Shown: in pieces, positions 18,081 through 27,134 of the stretch
Position numbering within the stretch: the first letter of the stretch is position 1
How the letters are laid out: each line of letters opens with the position of its first letter
NCBI RefSeq assembly: GCF_023276355.1
Contig: NZ_JALLPL010000001.1
Location: 372,001 to 436,000 of the forward strand
From: Haloplanus sp. XH21
GTDB taxonomy: Archaea; Halobacteriota; Halobacteria; Halobacteriales; Haloferacaceae
Length of the DNA stretch: 64,000 nucleotides
Reading direction: 5' to 3'
Notes under the pieces: generated by a model
Told to the model about the DNA's origin: nothing
What the model saw: only the letters and a program-made list of their open reading frames with translations
Database searches by the model: none
Translations under genes and position numbers: made by a program

Positions 18081-18165
18081 GTTGCGGTAGCCAAGCCTGG
18101 CCCAAGGCGCAGGGTTGCTAACTCTGTGGCGTCAAGCCTCCGGGGTTCGAATCCCCGCCGCAACG
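18081..18165 (+). tRNA. tRNA-Ser (anticodon GCU)
   Basis: The acceptor GTTGCGG pairs with CCGCAAC, discriminator G. The anticodon stem CAGGG/CTCTG has loop TTGCTAA with anticodon GCT. The long variable arm and T-arm CGGGG-TTCGAAT-CCCCG are clear. rps13 starts 18 bases after the gene, so it probably heads the cluster transcript. Confidence 0.95.
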
Positions 18166-18182
18166 CTCGCACATTCAAACCA

Positions 18183-18704
18183 ATGAGTGCAGAAGAACCA
18201 CAGGACGGCTCCCCCGAGGACGACGAAGACCTTCGGTACTTCGTCCGAATCGGCCAGACCGACCTCGACGGGACGAAGGCCGTCGAGCGGAGCCTCACCG
18301 ACATGAACGGCATCGGCAAGCGCACGGCGCGCATCGTCGCCGACGCGGCCGACGTGGATCGAACCGCCACGTTCGGGCGCCTCGACGACGACGAAATCGA
18401 CCGCGTGATCGAGGTCGTAGAGCACTTCGACGACGAGGTTCCGGAGTGGATGGTCAACCGGCGAAACGACTTCTTCACCGGCGAGAGTGACCACCGCACC
18501 GGCTCCGAACTCAGCCAGACGCGCACGCAGGACATCAATCGGATGAAGATGATCGACTGCTACCGCGGCGTCCGGCACAAGCGCGGACAGAAGGTGCGCG
18601 GCCAGCGGACGAAGTCCACCGGCCGCACCGAAGGCACCATCGGCGTCAACGTCGAGGCCATCAAGGAAGACATGGCCGAAGAAGCAGCTGAGGAAGAAGA
18701 ATGA
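18183..18704 (+). CDS. rps13: 30S ribosomal protein uS13
   Basis: The 173-aa protein of the small-subunit head contacts the P-site tRNA and uL5. The helix-hairpin-helix region [20 protein letters not shown] (about 40-60) and the basic C-terminal tail with [20 protein letters not shown] are typical. Haloarchaeal features are the acidic N-terminal tail and the Glu-rich end. ATG 18183 follows tRNA-Ser closely. The stop overlaps the rps4 start by four bases (ATGA), so translation is probably coupled. Confidence 0.97.
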   Translation: MSAEEPQDGSPEDDEDLRYFVRIGQTDLDGTKAVERSLTDMNGIGKRTARIVADAADVDRTATFGRLDDDEIDRVIEVVEHFDDEVPEWMVNRRNDFFTGESDHRTGSELSQTRTQDINRMKMIDCYRGVRHKRGQKVRGQRTKSTGRTEGTIGVNVEAIKEDMAEEAAEEEE

Positions 18705-19228
18705 CGACCGGCAAGAACACCAAGTTCTACGAGACGCCGAACCACCCGTACCAGGGCGAGCGCATCGCCGAGGAGGCCGACCTCCTCGGGCGCTACGGCC
18801 TGAAGAACAAGCAGGAACTCTGGCGGTCGCAGTCCGAACTGCGATCGATGCGCCGCGAGGCGCGACGCCTGCTTGGCGAGGCCCAGGGCGATGTCGAGGT
18901 CGCGGGCGAGGCAGGCAGCGAGTTCGTCGCCCGCCTCCAGCGGCTCGGCATCCTCGGGAGCGAGGACGACATCAGCGACGTCCTGTCGCTGGAAGTGACG
19001 GACCTGCTCGAACGACGGCTGCAGACGGTCGTCTACCGGAAGGGGCTGGCAAACACGCCCCATCAGGCCCGTCAGTTCGTCAACCACGGCCACATCACGG
19101 TCGACGGCGCGCGCGTCCAGCGCCCGTCGAAGAAAGTGGAGGTCGACGAGCAGGACGCCGTCGCGTTCGACGAGACGAGTCCGCTCGCCGACGAACTCCA
19201 TCCTGAACGCGCGGAGGCCCAAGAATGA
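18701..19228 (+). CDS. rps4: 30S ribosomal protein uS4
   Basis: This primary 16S rRNA-binding protein (175 aa) has the N-terminal [20 protein letters not shown] segment. The S4 RNA-binding domain is around residues 104-150 ([29 protein letters not shown]). The archaeal form lacks the bacterial zinc knuckle. Overlaps of four bases with rps13 and rps11 show a tight operon. Confidence 0.97.
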   Translation: MTTGKNTKFYETPNHPYQGERIAEEADLLGRYGLKNKQELWRSQSELRSMRREARRLLGEAQGDVEVAGEAGSEFVARLQRLGILGSEDDISDVLSLEVTDLLERRLQTVVYRKGLANTPHQARQFVNHGHITVDGARVQRPSKKVEVDEQDAVAFDETSPLADELHPERAEAQE

Positions 19229-19617
19229 GTGCTGAAGAACAAGAGAGCAAGTGGGGCATCGCCCACGTCCACGCATCGTTCAACAACACCCTCATCACCA
19301 TCACGGATCAGACGGGAGCCGAAACCCTCGCCAAGTCGAGCGGTGGAACCGTCGTGAAGCAGAACCGCGACGAAGCATCGCCGTACGCCGCGATGCAGAT
19401 GGCCGAAGTGGTCGCCGAGGAAGCCCTCGACGCCGGCGTCGAGGGCGTGCACGTTCGCGTGCGCGGTCCCGGGGGCAACGACAACAAGTCCCCCGGGCCG
19501 GGCGCACAGGCGACGATCCGAGCGCTGGCCCGTGCCGGGCTCGAAATCGGCCGCATCGAGGACGTAACGCCGATGCCACACGACGGCACCCGCGCGCCGA
19601 AAAACAGCCGCCTCTAA
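19225..19617 (+). CDS. rps11: 30S ribosomal protein uS11
   Basis: The 130-aa platform protein has the family signatures [40 protein letters not shown] and [20 protein letters not shown], ending [16 protein letters not shown]. Length and residues are normal. It sits in the conserved archaeal order rps13-rps4-rps11-rpoD. It overlaps rps4 by four bases and is followed by rpoD after four bases. Confidence 0.98.
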   Translation: MSAEEQESKWGIAHVHASFNNTLITITDQTGAETLAKSSGGTVVKQNRDEASPYAAMQMAEVVAEEALDAGVEGVHVRVRGPGGNDNKSPGPGAQATIRALARAGLEIGRIEDVTPMPHDGTRAPKNSRL

Positions 19618-19621
19618 CATC

Positions 19622-20371
19622 ATGGTAGCCGACTTCGACGTCGAGTTCATCGAACGAGACGACCGGAACGCACGCTTCCTCGTGCGAGGAGCCACGCCGG
19701 CGCTCGCCAACGGCATCCGCCGGGCGATGATCGCCGACGTGCCGACCTTCTCCATCGACACCGTTCGGTTCGTGGAGAACTCGTCGGTGATGTTCGACGA
19801 GATGATCGCGCTGCGTCTGGGGCTGGTGCCGCTGACGACCCCCCTCGACGACTTCGAGGAGGGCGACGAAGTGACGCTGGCGCTAGACGTCGACGGCCCG
19901 GCAACGGCCTACTCGGGCGACATCGAGACGTCCGACGAGATGGTCGAACCGGCCGACGACAACGTCCCGGTCATCGAACTCAAAGAGCAACAGCGGATCG
20001 AACTCGAGGCGGACGCCGTACTCGACAGCGGTCGGGAACACGCCAAACATCAGGGCGGCGTGGCCGTCGGCTACCGCCATCTCCAGCGCATCGAAGTCGT
20101 CGGCGACGCCGGCGAGTTCGACGAGCAGGAGCCGAACATCCTTCGCGGGGTCATCGAGACGGAGGACGGCGAACTCGTCGCGACAAGCGAGTTCGACCAC
20201 GACCTCACGAACCGGTATCCCGACAAGGAAATCGAGGTACACGACGTGTCCGACGCGTTCGTCTTCCACGTGGAAACGGACGGGTCGTTCAGCGTCGAGG
20301 AACTGGTCACGCGCGCCGCCGAATCCATCGGCGACCGCGCGGCGGAACTAGAAACGAAAGTCGCAGCTTAG
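19622..20371 (+). CDS. rpoD: DNA-directed RNA polymerase subunit D (Rpo3)
   Basis: Subunit D (249 aa) is the alpha/Rpb3-like assembly platform of archaeal RNA polymerase and pairs with L, N and P. The dimerisation segments [20 protein letters not shown] and [15 protein letters not shown] are clear, as is the inserted domain at about 85-190. The protein contains no cysteine at all, so it cannot carry the [4Fe-4S] cluster found in some archaeal D subunits; this is known for haloarchaea. It is four bases from rps11 and followed by tRNA-Leu(CAG). Confidence 0.97.
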   Translation: MVADFDVEFIERDDRNARFLVRGATPALANGIRRAMIADVPTFSIDTVRFVENSSVMFDEMIALRLGLVPLTTPLDDFEEGDEVTLALDVDGPATAYSGDIETSDEMVEPADDNVPVIELKEQQRIELEADAVLDSGREHAKHQGGVAVGYRHLQRIEVVGDAGEFDEQEPNILRGVIETEDGELVATSEFDHDLTNRYPDKEIEVHDVSDAFVFHVETDGSFSVEELVTRAAESIGDRAAELETKVAA

Positions 20372-20498
20372 GACCCCACTATGCCCCGGACCCCAACCCA
20401 ATCGACGTCCGCCGCCGTCGGGAGCGCACGCTGTGCGTCCCGGCGCGGGGTGGCTATCGAAAGTGGTTTGAAGGGGCGCCCGGTACTGCGACGTGCGT

Positions 20499-20583
20499 GC
20501 AGGGATAGCCAAGTCAGGCCAACGGCGCAGCGTTCAGGGCGCTGTCCCATAGGGGTCCGCAGGTTCAAATCCTGCTCCCTGCA
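20499..20583 (+). tRNA. tRNA-Leu (anticodon CAG)
   Basis: The acceptor GCAGGGA pairs with TCCCTGC, discriminator A. The anticodon stem CAGCG/CGCTG carries loop TTCAGGG (anticodon CAG). The long variable arm TCCCATAGGGGTCC and T-arm GCAGG-TTCAAAT-CCTGC are complete. It lies 21 bases before rpl18e within the conserved cluster. Confidence 0.95.
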
Positions 20584-20603
20584 CTCCCTTTTGGAGGTAG
20601 ACA

Positions 20604-20954
20604 ATGAGTAAGACGAATCCGAGACTCAATAGTCTCATCGCCGAGTTGAAGGCGGTCGCGCGCGAATCCGGCGCCAACGTCTGGCAGGATGTCGCGACCC
20701 GCCTGGAGAAGCCACGGCGCACCCACGCGGAGGTCAACCTCGGGCAGATCGAACGATACGCCCGAGAGGACGAGACCGTCGTCGTGCCCGGCAAGGTGCT
20801 GGGCAGCGGTGTGCTCGAAAAGAACGTAACCGTCGCCGCTGTCGACTTCTCGTCGACGGCGCGCACGAAGATCGAACAGGTCGGTGACGCCGTGACGCTG
20901 GATCGGATCGCCGAACAGAACCCCGAAGGCTCCAACGTGCGGGTGATCCGATGA
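20604..20954 (+). CDS. rpl18e: 50S ribosomal protein eL18
   Basis: The 116-aa protein starts [20 protein letters not shown] and contains the conserved [10 protein letters not shown] and [20 protein letters not shown] segments; eL18 binds domain II of 23S rRNA. A strong GGAGGT Shine-Dalgarno-like sequence at 20591-20596 precedes the ATG, fitting its position after a tRNA on a polycistronic mRNA. It overlaps rpl13 by four bases. Confidence 0.96.
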   Translation: MSKTNPRLNSLIAELKAVARESGANVWQDVATRLEKPRRTHAEVNLGQIERYAREDETVVVPGKVLGSGVLEKNVTVAAVDFSSTARTKIEQVGDAVTLDRIAEQNPEGSNVRVIR

Positions 20955-21388
20955 GTCTCGCCGAGTTCGACGCGGACGTCGTCGTCGACGCCCGGGACTG
21001 CATCATGGGTCGGGTCGCCAGCGAGGTGGCCCAGCGCGCCCTCGGCGGCGATCGCGTCGCCGTCATCAACGCCGAGGACGCGGTCATCACCGGCAACGAG
21101 GAGGACACGATGGCAACCTACCGCAAGCGCACGGAACTCGGCTCCGACAGCGGGCCGTACTACCCCAAGCGCCCCGACCGCATCTTCAAGCGGGCGGTTC
21201 GCGGGATGGTGCCGTACAAGACGTCGCGTGGACGCGAGGCGTTCGAGAACGTCCGCATCTACGTCGGCAACCCCTTCGACGAGGACGGCGACGTGCTCGA
21301 GGGCACGTCGCTGGACCGCCTCTCGAACATCAAATTCGTCTCCCTCGGAGACGTCTCCGAACAACTGGGTGCGAACGTCACATGGTAA
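20951..21388 (+). CDS. rpl13: 50S ribosomal protein uL13
   Basis: This early-assembling large-subunit protein (145 aa) shows [20 protein letters not shown] at the N-terminus, then [16 protein letters not shown] and the [20 protein letters not shown] region characteristic of archaeal uL13. It overlaps rpl18e by four bases and rps9 by seven bases, the usual rpl13-rps9 pair. Confidence 0.97.
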   Translation: MSLAEFDADVVVDARDCIMGRVASEVAQRALGGDRVAVINAEDAVITGNEEDTMATYRKRTELGSDSGPYYPKRPDRIFKRAVRGMVPYKTSRGREAFENVRIYVGNPFDEDGDVLEGTSLDRLSNIKFVSLGDVSEQLGANVTW

Positions 21389-21780
21389 CTAACACGAGCG
21401 GCAAGAAGAAGACGGCCGTCGCCCGCGCTACGGTGCGCGATGGGGAAGGCCTCGTGCGTATCAACTCCCAGCCCGTCGAGCTGGTCGAACCGGAGCTGTC
21501 CCGCCTGAAGATGCTGGAGCCGTTCCGCATCGCGGGCGAGGACCTGCGCGAGACGGTCGATATCGACATCAGCGTCTCCGGCGGCGGCTTCGCGGGCCAG
21601 GCGGACGCGGTGCGGACCGCCATCGCCCGCGGGCTGGTGCAACACAACAACGACGCCGAACTCCGCGACGCGTTCATGGAGTTCGATCGGTCGCTGCTGG
21701 TCAACGACGTCCGGCAGTCCGAACCCAAGAAGTGGGGCGGCCCCGGCGCACGGGCCCGTTACCAGAAGTCCTACCGCTGA
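21382..21780 (+). CDS. rps9: 30S ribosomal protein uS9
   Basis: The 132-aa protein begins [20 protein letters not shown] and ends with the conserved [17 protein letters not shown], whose C-terminal arginine reaches the P-site tRNA anticodon. The [20 protein letters not shown] block is intact. Its first seven bases overlap the end of rpl13, and rpoN follows after 12 bases. Confidence 0.97.
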   Translation: MVTNTSGKKKTAVARATVRDGEGLVRINSQPVELVEPELSRLKMLEPFRIAGEDLRETVDIDISVSGGGFAGQADAVRTAIARGLVQHNNDAELRDAFMEFDRSLLVNDVRQSEPKKWGGPGARARYQKSYR

Positions 21781-21792
21781 GGTGATCCACCC

Positions 21793-21984
21793 ATGATGAT
21801 TCCAGTCCGGTGTTTCACGTGCGGCAAGGTCATCGGCGAGCACTGGGAGGAGTACCAGGCCCGCCTCGACGACGACGAGGACCCCGCAGAAGTCCTCGAC
21901 GACCTGGGCGTGACCCGGCACTGCTGTCGACGGATGTTCGTCTCGCACAAAGACCTGGTCGACGTGGTGTCACCCTACCAATGA
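21793..21984 (+). CDS. rpoN: DNA-directed RNA polymerase subunit N (Rpo10)
   Basis: This small zinc-binding polymerase subunit (63 aa, Rpb10-like) contacts subunits D and L. The signature CFTCGKVIG near residue 7 and the vicinal CCRRMF near 45 form the zinc site CxxC...CC. Two adjacent ATGs (21793, 21796) could serve as start. The gene overlaps rpoK by four bases. Confidence 0.97.
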   Translation: MMIPVRCFTCGKVIGEHWEEYQARLDDDEDPAEVLDDLGVTRHCCRRMFVSHKDLVDVVSPYQ

Positions 21985-22160
21985 GCCAGGGACGCTACAA
22001 CCGCTACGAGAAGGCGCGGATCCTCGGGGCGCGAGCCCTGCAGGTGTCCTACGGCGCGCCCGTTCTCGTCGAGACCGAGCAGTCCGAACCGATCCTCGTT
22101 GCGGCCGAGGAGTACGACGCCGGCGTGCTTCCCTTCACGGTCAGGCGGGAGGGCAAATGA
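21981..22160 (+). CDS. rpoK: DNA-directed RNA polymerase subunit K (Rpo6)
   Basis: The product has 59 residues, starting [20 protein letters not shown], and contains the conserved Rpb6/omega-like core ([20 protein letters not shown] and the C-terminal PFTVRREGK). Omega-type subunits hold the largest polymerase subunit in its fold. The start ATG 21981 overlaps the rpoN stop; the stop overlaps the enolase start. Confidence 0.97.
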   Translation: MSQGRYNRYEKARILGARALQVSYGAPVLVETEQSEPILVAAEEYDAGVLPFTVRREGK

Positions 22161-23362
22161 CGCTGATTCGCTCGGTGAGTCTGCGCCGCATCCTCGACTC
22201 GCGGGGGAACCCGACGGTCGAGGCAGACGTCCTGACGGAGTCCGGCGGCTTCGGCCGCGCGGCCGCACCGAGCGGTGCGTCGACCGGCGAGTACGAGGCG
22301 ATCGAACTACCGCCCGGCGAGGCCATCGCCGCGGCGCGCCAGCACGCCAGCCCCCGCCTCGTCGACGAGGTGTACGCGGGCAACCAGCGCGACGTCGACG
22401 CCGCCCTGCACGGAGCGGACGGCACCGACGACTTCTCGGGCATCGGCGCCAACAGCGCGGTCGCCATCTCGATGGCGGCGGCAAAAGCCGGCGCCGACGT
22501 TCTTGGTGCGCCGCTGTACCAGCATCTCGGCGGCACGTTCCGCGGAGAGAACTTCCCGATTCCGCTGGGGAACGTCCTCGGCGGCGGGGAACACGCCAAA
22601 GCGGCCACCGACATCCAGGAGTTCCTGGCGGTGCCCCTCGGCGCGCCGAGCGTCTCCGAGGCCATCTTCGCCAACGCCGCGGTCCACGAGCGTATCGGCG
22701 AGATCCTCGACGAACGCGACGTGCCCGCCGGCAAGGGCGACGAGGGCGCGTGGGCGCCCGCCGTCACGGACGCCGAGGCGTTCGAAATCGTCGACGAAGC
22801 GACCGACGACGTGGCCGACGACATCGGCTTCGACATCGGCGTCGGCCTCGACGTGGCGGCCTCCGAACTCTACGACGCCGACGCCGGCGTCTACCGCTAC
22901 GGCGACGGCGAGCGGACGCCCGACGAACAGATCGACTACATGGCCGACCTGGTCGAGGAGTACGACCTGGCCTACGTCGAGGACCCCGTCGAGGAGGACG
23001 ACTTCGACGGCTTCGCGACGCTGACCGAACGGGTCGGCGACCGGACGGTCCTCTGTGGCGACGACCTCTTCGTGACCAACGTCGAGCGACTGCAGCGCGG
23101 CATCGACGCGGGGGCGGGCAACGCCATCCTCGTCAAGCCGAACCAGATCGGGACGCTCTCCGACGCCGTCGACGCGGTCGAGATGGCGTCCCGAAACGGC
23201 CTCGACGTGGTCGTCTCACACCGCTCGGGCGAAACCGAGGACGCGACCATCGCACACCTCGCCGTGGCGACCGACGCCCCCTTCATCAAGACGGGGACGG
23301 TCGGTGGCGAGCGAACTGCCAAACTCAACGAACTCATCCGCATCGCGGAGGACGCTGTATGA
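22157..23362 (+). CDS. eno: Enolase (phosphopyruvate hydratase)
   Basis: Enolase converts 2-phosphoglycerate to phosphoenolpyruvate. The N-terminal [20 protein letters not shown] and [12 protein letters not shown] are family hallmarks. Metal ligands lie in the [26 protein letters not shown] and CGDDLFVTN segments. The catalytic Lys is in [12 protein letters not shown], and [19 protein letters not shown] closes the site. The 401-aa length is normal. The gene is embedded in the polymerase/ribosome cluster with four-base overlaps on both sides, a conserved archaeal arrangement. Confidence 0.97.
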   Translation: MTLIRSVSLRRILDSRGNPTVEADVLTESGGFGRAAAPSGASTGEYEAIELPPGEAIAAARQHASPRLVDEVYAGNQRDVDAALHGADGTDDFSGIGANSAVAISMAAAKAGADVLGAPLYQHLGGTFRGENFPIPLGNVLGGGEHAKAATDIQEFLAVPLGAPSVSEAIFANAAVHERIGEILDERDVPAGKGDEGAWAPAVTDAEAFEIVDEATDDVADDIGFDIGVGLDVAASELYDADAGVYRYGDGERTPDEQIDYMADLVEEYDLAYVEDPVEEDDFDGFATLTERVGDRTVLCGDDLFVTNVERLQRGIDAGAGNAILVKPNQIGTLSDAVDAVEMASRNGLDVVVSHRSGETEDATIAHLAVATDAPFIKTGTVGGERTAKLNELIRIAEDAV

Positions 23363-24126
23363 CAGACAACGACAACGAACTCGAAGACCCGGATGTCGAC
23401 GAGGGTGAGGCGGCCCCCGAGGCCGACGCCGCCCCCGACGCCGGAACGGAGGACGAACCGACCGCCGAGGCGGCCGACGAGGCGGCCGAGGCCGAAGAGG
23501 AAGAGGCGGGCTCCCCGTTCGACGAGAACGTGATGCCCGACGAGGAGGCCGACCTCCTCATCCCCGTCGAGGATTATCTCGGCGCTGGGGTCCACATCGG
23601 CACTCAGCAGAAGACCCAGGACATGGACCGGTTCATCCACCGCGTCCGTGACGACGGGCTGTACGTGCTCGACGTGAGCCAGACCGACAAGCGCATCCGC
23701 ACGGCGGCGGATTTCCTGGCCAACTACTCGCCGGAGCAGGTGCTGGTGACCTCCTCGCGACAGTACGGCCGGTTCCCGGCCGAGAAGTTCGCGGAGGCCA
23801 TCGGTGCCCGCGCCCGCACCGGGCGGTTCATCCCGGGGACGCTGACGAACCCCGACTACGCCGGCTACATCGAGCCCGACGTGGTCGTCGTCACCGACCC
23901 CATCGGCGACGCACAGGCGGTCAAGGAGGCCATCACGGTCGGCATCCCCGTCATCGCCATGTGTGACTCGAACAACCAGCTCAGCAATGTCGACCTCGTC
24001 ATTCCGACGAACAACAAGGGTCGACGCGCGCTGTCGGTCGTCTACTGGCTGCTCGCCAACGAGACGCTCGACCGCCGCGGTGCCGAACCGGCCTACGCCC
24101 TCGAGGACTTCGAGGCCGGCATCTAA
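23359..24126 (+). CDS. rps2: 30S ribosomal protein uS2
   Basis: Residues ~65-255 match uS2: [60 protein letters not shown] and [21 protein letters not shown] 60-residue Glu/Asp/Ala-rich N-terminal extension is a haloarchaeal feature. The start ATG 23359 overlaps the eno stop by four bases. It is the last gene of the cluster; the next gene has its own upstream gap. Confidence 0.96.
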   Translation: MTDNDNELEDPDVDEGEAAPEADAAPDAGTEDEPTAEAADEAAEAEEEEAGSPFDENVMPDEEADLLIPVEDYLGAGVHIGTQQKTQDMDRFIHRVRDDGLYVLDVSQTDKRIRTAADFLANYSPEQVLVTSSRQYGRFPAEKFAEAIGARARTGRFIPGTLTNPDYAGYIEPDVVVVTDPIGDAQAVKEAITVGIPVIAMCDSNNQLSNVDLVIPTNNKGRRALSVVYWLLANETLDRRGAEPAYALEDFEAGI

Positions 24127-24219
24127 CCGGTCACCGATCACTTTTGCTGCTGCCACGCGGGGAGCGGCGGCCATGGATCGGCGCGGAAGCGTTTTCCGTC
24201 GGTGCCGACTCGCAACCGT

Positions 24220-25173
24220 ATGGATCTCTTTCGGAGCGCCAGAGCCGTCACCGGCGCGTCGGGGCGCGGCCACGTCGACTGGACCGCGGTCGCGGAGGCC
24301 GCGAAAGCCAGCACCGACGCGGGCGATCTGGCGCTGAGCGACGCCGAGCTGTCGGGCTACGCGACCGACGTTCGGGAGGCCCGCGAGCGACTCCAGACGC
24401 TCGGCGACGTCGAATTCGAGCTGCCCGACGTGATCGAGATCCAGAACCGGCACCACTGGATCGACGCCAACGTCGACACCTTCCGGCGCGTCATGGCGCC
24501 GGTCGAGGAACACGGCACCACCCCGCTGCTCCCCGACCTCACCCGCGTCATCAACACGGGGACGCTGTCCGTGCTGCTGGCCTTCCTCGGGCGGAACGTC
24601 CTCGGACAGTACGATCCGCTCCTGCTCGCGGAAGGTGATCAGGACCACGGCCTCTATTTCGTCCACCCGAACATCGAGCACGTCGCCGAAACGCTCGACG
24701 TGTCAGTGCCCCGGTTCCGGCGATGGATCGCGTTCCACGAAGTGTCGCACGCCGCGGAGTTCGGGGCCGCCCCCTGGCTGTCCGACCACCTCGAAACCCG
24801 CCTCGAACACGGCATCGAGGCGCTCGTGGCGGGCGACCTCGACCGGGAGGCGTTCGCGGAACTCGACACGACCATGACCGCCGTCGAGGGGTACGCCGAA
24901 CTGCTGATGGACCGCGCGTTCGACGACGACTACGCCGACCTGCGAGCCAAACTCGACGCGCGCCGGAGCGGCGGCGGCCCGATCCAGCGTCTGGCCCGCC
25001 GCCTGCTGGGCCTGGGGCTGAAACGGCGGCAGTACGAGCGCGGCGCCGCGTTCTTCCGTGCCGTCGCCGACGAGCGCGGGCTCGCAGGGGCGAGCGCCGT
25101 CTGGGACCGGCCGGAGAACCTGCCGACCGACGCCGAACTCGACGATCCCGAGCAGTGGCTCGCGCGGGTTTAG
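24220..25173 (+). CDS. Zinc-dependent metalloprotease-like protein (DUF2342/PF10103 type)
   Basis: This 317-aa protein contains a zincin active-site motif in RRWIAFHEVSHAAEF (HEVSH about residues 174-178), with a downstream Glu (AVEGYAELLMDR) as a plausible third ligand. The order of segments (PDVIEIQNRHHWIDANVDTF, then VLGQYDPLLL, then HP-NIEHVAETLDV) matches the family of putative zinc proteases sometimes listed as F420-biosynthesis associated. Actual proteolysis has not been shown for the family as far as I know. ATG 24220 is preferred over 24202. Its stop overlaps the convergent small membrane gene by 4 bases. Confidence 0.85.
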   Translation: MDLFRSARAVTGASGRGHVDWTAVAEAAKASTDAGDLALSDAELSGYATDVREARERLQTLGDVEFELPDVIEIQNRHHWIDANVDTFRRVMAPVEEHGTTPLLPDLTRVINTGTLSVLLAFLGRNVLGQYDPLLLAEGDQDHGLYFVHPNIEHVAETLDVSVPRFRRWIAFHEVSHAAEFGAAPWLSDHLETRLEHGIEALVAGDLDREAFAELDTTMTAVEGYAELLMDRAFDDDYADLRAKLDARRSGGGPIQRLARRLLGLGLKRRQYERGAAFFRAVADERGLAGASAVWDRPENLPTDAELDDPEQWLARV

Positions 25174-25394
25174 CGCCGCGTACCGCGCCACTCCCGGCCG
25201 ACGCGGACGAGATAGAAGAGGAGCACGGCGCCGACGAGGAGGCCACCGCCGACGGCCGCGAGCGCTGTCTCGGGCGTCGCCCCGGTGGCGAGCGCGACGA
25301 ACCCACCGGAGAGCCCCACCAGCGCGACGAAGACGATCCTGAGCCGTCGGGACGCCGCCCGTCGTTTCTCCTCCGTGAGGCTCGATTCGACCAT
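25170..25394 (-). CDS. Small membrane protein, 74 aa
   Basis: The product starts MVESSLTEEKRRAASRRLRI, a charged cytoplasmic N-terminus. Two hydrophobic helices follow, VFVALVGLSGGFVALATGA and AALAAVGGGLLVGAVLLFYL-like, and the tail RVGREWRGTRR is basic. This is a typical haloarchaeal two-helix membrane protein without known function. The frame continues upstream but the ATG at 25394 gives a sensible start and lies one base after the stop of the NTF2-like gene, so the two are probably cotranscribed. Confidence 0.7.
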   Translation of the reverse strand: MVESSLTEEKRRAASRRLRIVFVALVGLSGGFVALATGATPETALAAVGGGLLVGAVLLFYLVRVGREWRGTRR

Positions 25395-25395
25395 C

Positions 25396-25770
25396 TCAGT
25401 CCACGTACGGCGTGCTGACGTGCATGCCGACGAAGCGCCAGTCGCCGTCCGATCGTTCCATGGTCCCGCTCCACCGCGTGGAGAGGGCGTACTCGTGGTC
25501 AGCGTCGGTGTCGGTCCAGGACATGAACACCGCATCGGAGAACCAGGCGTGGTCGTCGCGTTCGGTGACCCGAAGCGCCTGGCTCTCGACGGTCCAGTCC
25601 TCGGTGGACCGGGTCTGGGCGCGCAGTCCGTCAGCGATCGCCTCGTAGCCGACGAGTCGCTCGCCGACGCCGAACTTGACGACATCGGGACGCTCCGCGA
25701 AGTAGGGATGGAGCGGGTCGCCGTTGCGGAGCGCCGCGTAGTACGCCTCGATGGTCCCCGCCGCGTTCAT
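25396..25770 (-). CDS. NTF2-like / SnoaL-like domain protein
   Basis: The 124-aa protein starts MNAAGTIEAYYAALRNGDPL and has the cone-shaped NTF2 pattern: N-terminal helices, PYFAERPDVVKFG, a central VGYEAIADGLRAQ helix, then three long beta strands with HAWFSDAVFMSW and RWSGTMERSDGDWRFVGMHV. This matches calcium/calmodulin kinase association-type or DUF4440-type domains. These may be small enzymes or dimer modules; no catalytic site is identifiable. It is followed by the two-helix membrane gene on the same strand. Confidence 0.82.
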   Translation of the reverse strand: MNAAGTIEAYYAALRNGDPLHPYFAERPDVVKFGVGERLVGYEAIADGLRAQTRSTEDWTVESQALRVTERDDHAWFSDAVFMSWTDTDADHEYALSTRWSGTMERSDGDWRFVGMHVSTPYVD

Positions 25771-25804
25771 GCGGGGAACGTCGCGCCGGCGGAGGTTAAC
25801 TCTT

Positions 25805-26395
25805 TCAGGACGATCGAACGCTCGCGACGGCCCGGCGAACCGTCCGCACGCCGACGAATCGGGGAACGCGTGCAGCGTACTGATCGTACGCGTCGCCGAA
25901 CTCGGCGCGCAGATGCGGCTCCTCGGCCCGCGGCAACAGGAGGACCCAGCCGACGTGTATCGCCGCGAGGACGGCAAGCAGCAGCGAATCGGCAGCCAGC
26001 GCGAAGCCGGCGACGCCGACGATCATCCCCAGATACTGCGGGTTCCGGGTGTAGGCGTACGGTCCGTCGGTGTAGAGGTTGCCGGTCACTCCCATCGTCT
26101 CCGCCGACCGCATCGTCCGAGCACCCCACGCGAACAGCGCGGTGCCGAGAACGGTGAGACCGACGCCGGCCAGCGAGAGCGGGGCGGCAAGCCTCCAGCT
26201 CCCCCAGTCGAGGTCGGCGACGGCGAGCAACGCCACGTCGAACACGCCGACGAGCGTCCAGTGACAGTAGTACGCCGGCGTGCGATCACCGGGCGGCCAC
26301 CACTCGTGGTCGGTCAGCAGCGTTCCGAGGACGATGCCGTAGACGCCGGCGGCCGACACGAGGCCGGCGCCGAAGGCGAGTTGTATCGGCGTCAT
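25805..26395 (-). CDS. Isoprenylcysteine carboxyl methyltransferase-like membrane protein
   Basis: The 196-aa product has about five membrane helices. Its C-terminal part contains the SAM-binding signature TDGPYAYTRNPQYLGMIVG, followed by LPRAEEPHLRAEFGDAYDQY, where the E-E-x2-L-x3-F-x2-Y pattern is diagnostic of the ICMT/PEMT (phospholipid methyltransferase) superfamily. It probably methylates a lipid or small molecule at the membrane; the substrate is unknown because archaea lack prenylated CaaX proteins. It lies 34 bases upstream of the NTF2-like gene on the same strand. Confidence 0.85.
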   Translation of the reverse strand: MTPIQLAFGAGLVSAAGVYGIVLGTLLTDHEWWPPGDRTPAYYCHWTLVGVFDVALLAVADLDWGSWRLAAPLSLAGVGLTVLGTALFAWGARTMRSAETMGVTGNLYTDGPYAYTRNPQYLGMIVGVAGFALAADSLLLAVLAAIHVGWVLLLPRAEEPHLRAEFGDAYDQYAARVPRFVGVRTVRRAVASVRSS

Positions 26396-26447
26396 ATGTC
26401 GGCCATCGGCCCGGGAGCCGGAGTGCCGACTGCCTCAGCACCGAGGT

Positions 26448-26457
26448 TTTTATTTAT
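26448..26457 (+). promoter_or_regulatory. TATA box of the Bat-type regulator
   Basis: The element tttatttata occupies 21-30 bases before ATG 26478, implying leaderless transcription. Confidence 0.5.
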
Positions 26458-26477
26458 ACATTCATCACATCGTCCCG

Positions 26478-27134
26478 ATGAAACAGCTCCAGCTGCGGAT
26501 CCACCACGCGGGCGAACAGATCCACCCGATGCACGCCTTCGAGATGGAACACGAGCGCGTCGAGTGGGCGGAACTCCGCCACTGGAACACGGTGTTCGAC
26601 GAGACGAACGCCCAGGTGTTCCGGGTCCGGGGCGACCCCGAGGTGTTCCGGGCGAAGTTGGCAGAGCGCGACGCCACGGTGGCCTACAGCGTCACCGAGG
26701 CGGTCGATGGCGTGTTCTACTGCTGTGTGCGTGACCGGGTGACGGCGGCCGACCGGCGGTATCTCGACGCGTTCGCCCGTGGGACGCTGGTCGTGGTACC
26801 ACCGATTCGCTTCAACGGCGACGGGACGACGGAGCTGACGCTCGTGGGGACGGCTCCCGACCTCGACGCCGCCGTCAACGCGTTACCGGACGGGATGCGA
26901 GCGACCGTCCAGTCGATCGGACCGTACCGCCGCCGGGCCGGGACGCCGGAGGCAGGCCTGACGGACAGGCAGTACGAAGCGGTCGCCGCCGCCGTCGAGA
27001 GCGGCTACTACGACTCGCCACGCGAGGGGTCGGTGGCGGACGTAGCCAGGGAGATGGGTATCGCGCCCGGGACCGCGGCCGAACATCTCCGGAAGGCCGA
27101 AGCGACGGCCATGCAGCGGCTTTGTCGCCGTTAG
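26478..27134 (+). CDS. Bat-type HTH_10 transcription regulator
   Basis: The 218-aa protein has an N-terminal sensor-like beta domain (MKQLQLRIHHAGEQIHPMHA, VEWAELRHWNTVFDETNAQV) and a C-terminal HTH_10 domain of bacterio-opsin-activator type: LTDRQYEAVAAAVESGYYDS, PREGSVADVAREMGIAPGTA, AEHLRKAEATAMQRL. HTH_10 regulators are abundant in haloarchaea. The target is not deducible from context; the neighbours are phoU (convergent) and an ICMT-like gene (divergent). The stop overlaps the end of phoU by four bases. Confidence 0.88.
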   Translation: MKQLQLRIHHAGEQIHPMHAFEMEHERVEWAELRHWNTVFDETNAQVFRVRGDPEVFRAKLAERDATVAYSVTEAVDGVFYCCVRDRVTAADRRYLDAFARGTLVVVPPIRFNGDGTTELTLVGTAPDLDAAVNALPDGMRATVQSIGPYRRRAGTPEAGLTDRQYEAVAAAVESGYYDSPREGSVADVAREMGIAPGTAAEHLRKAEATAMQRLCRR

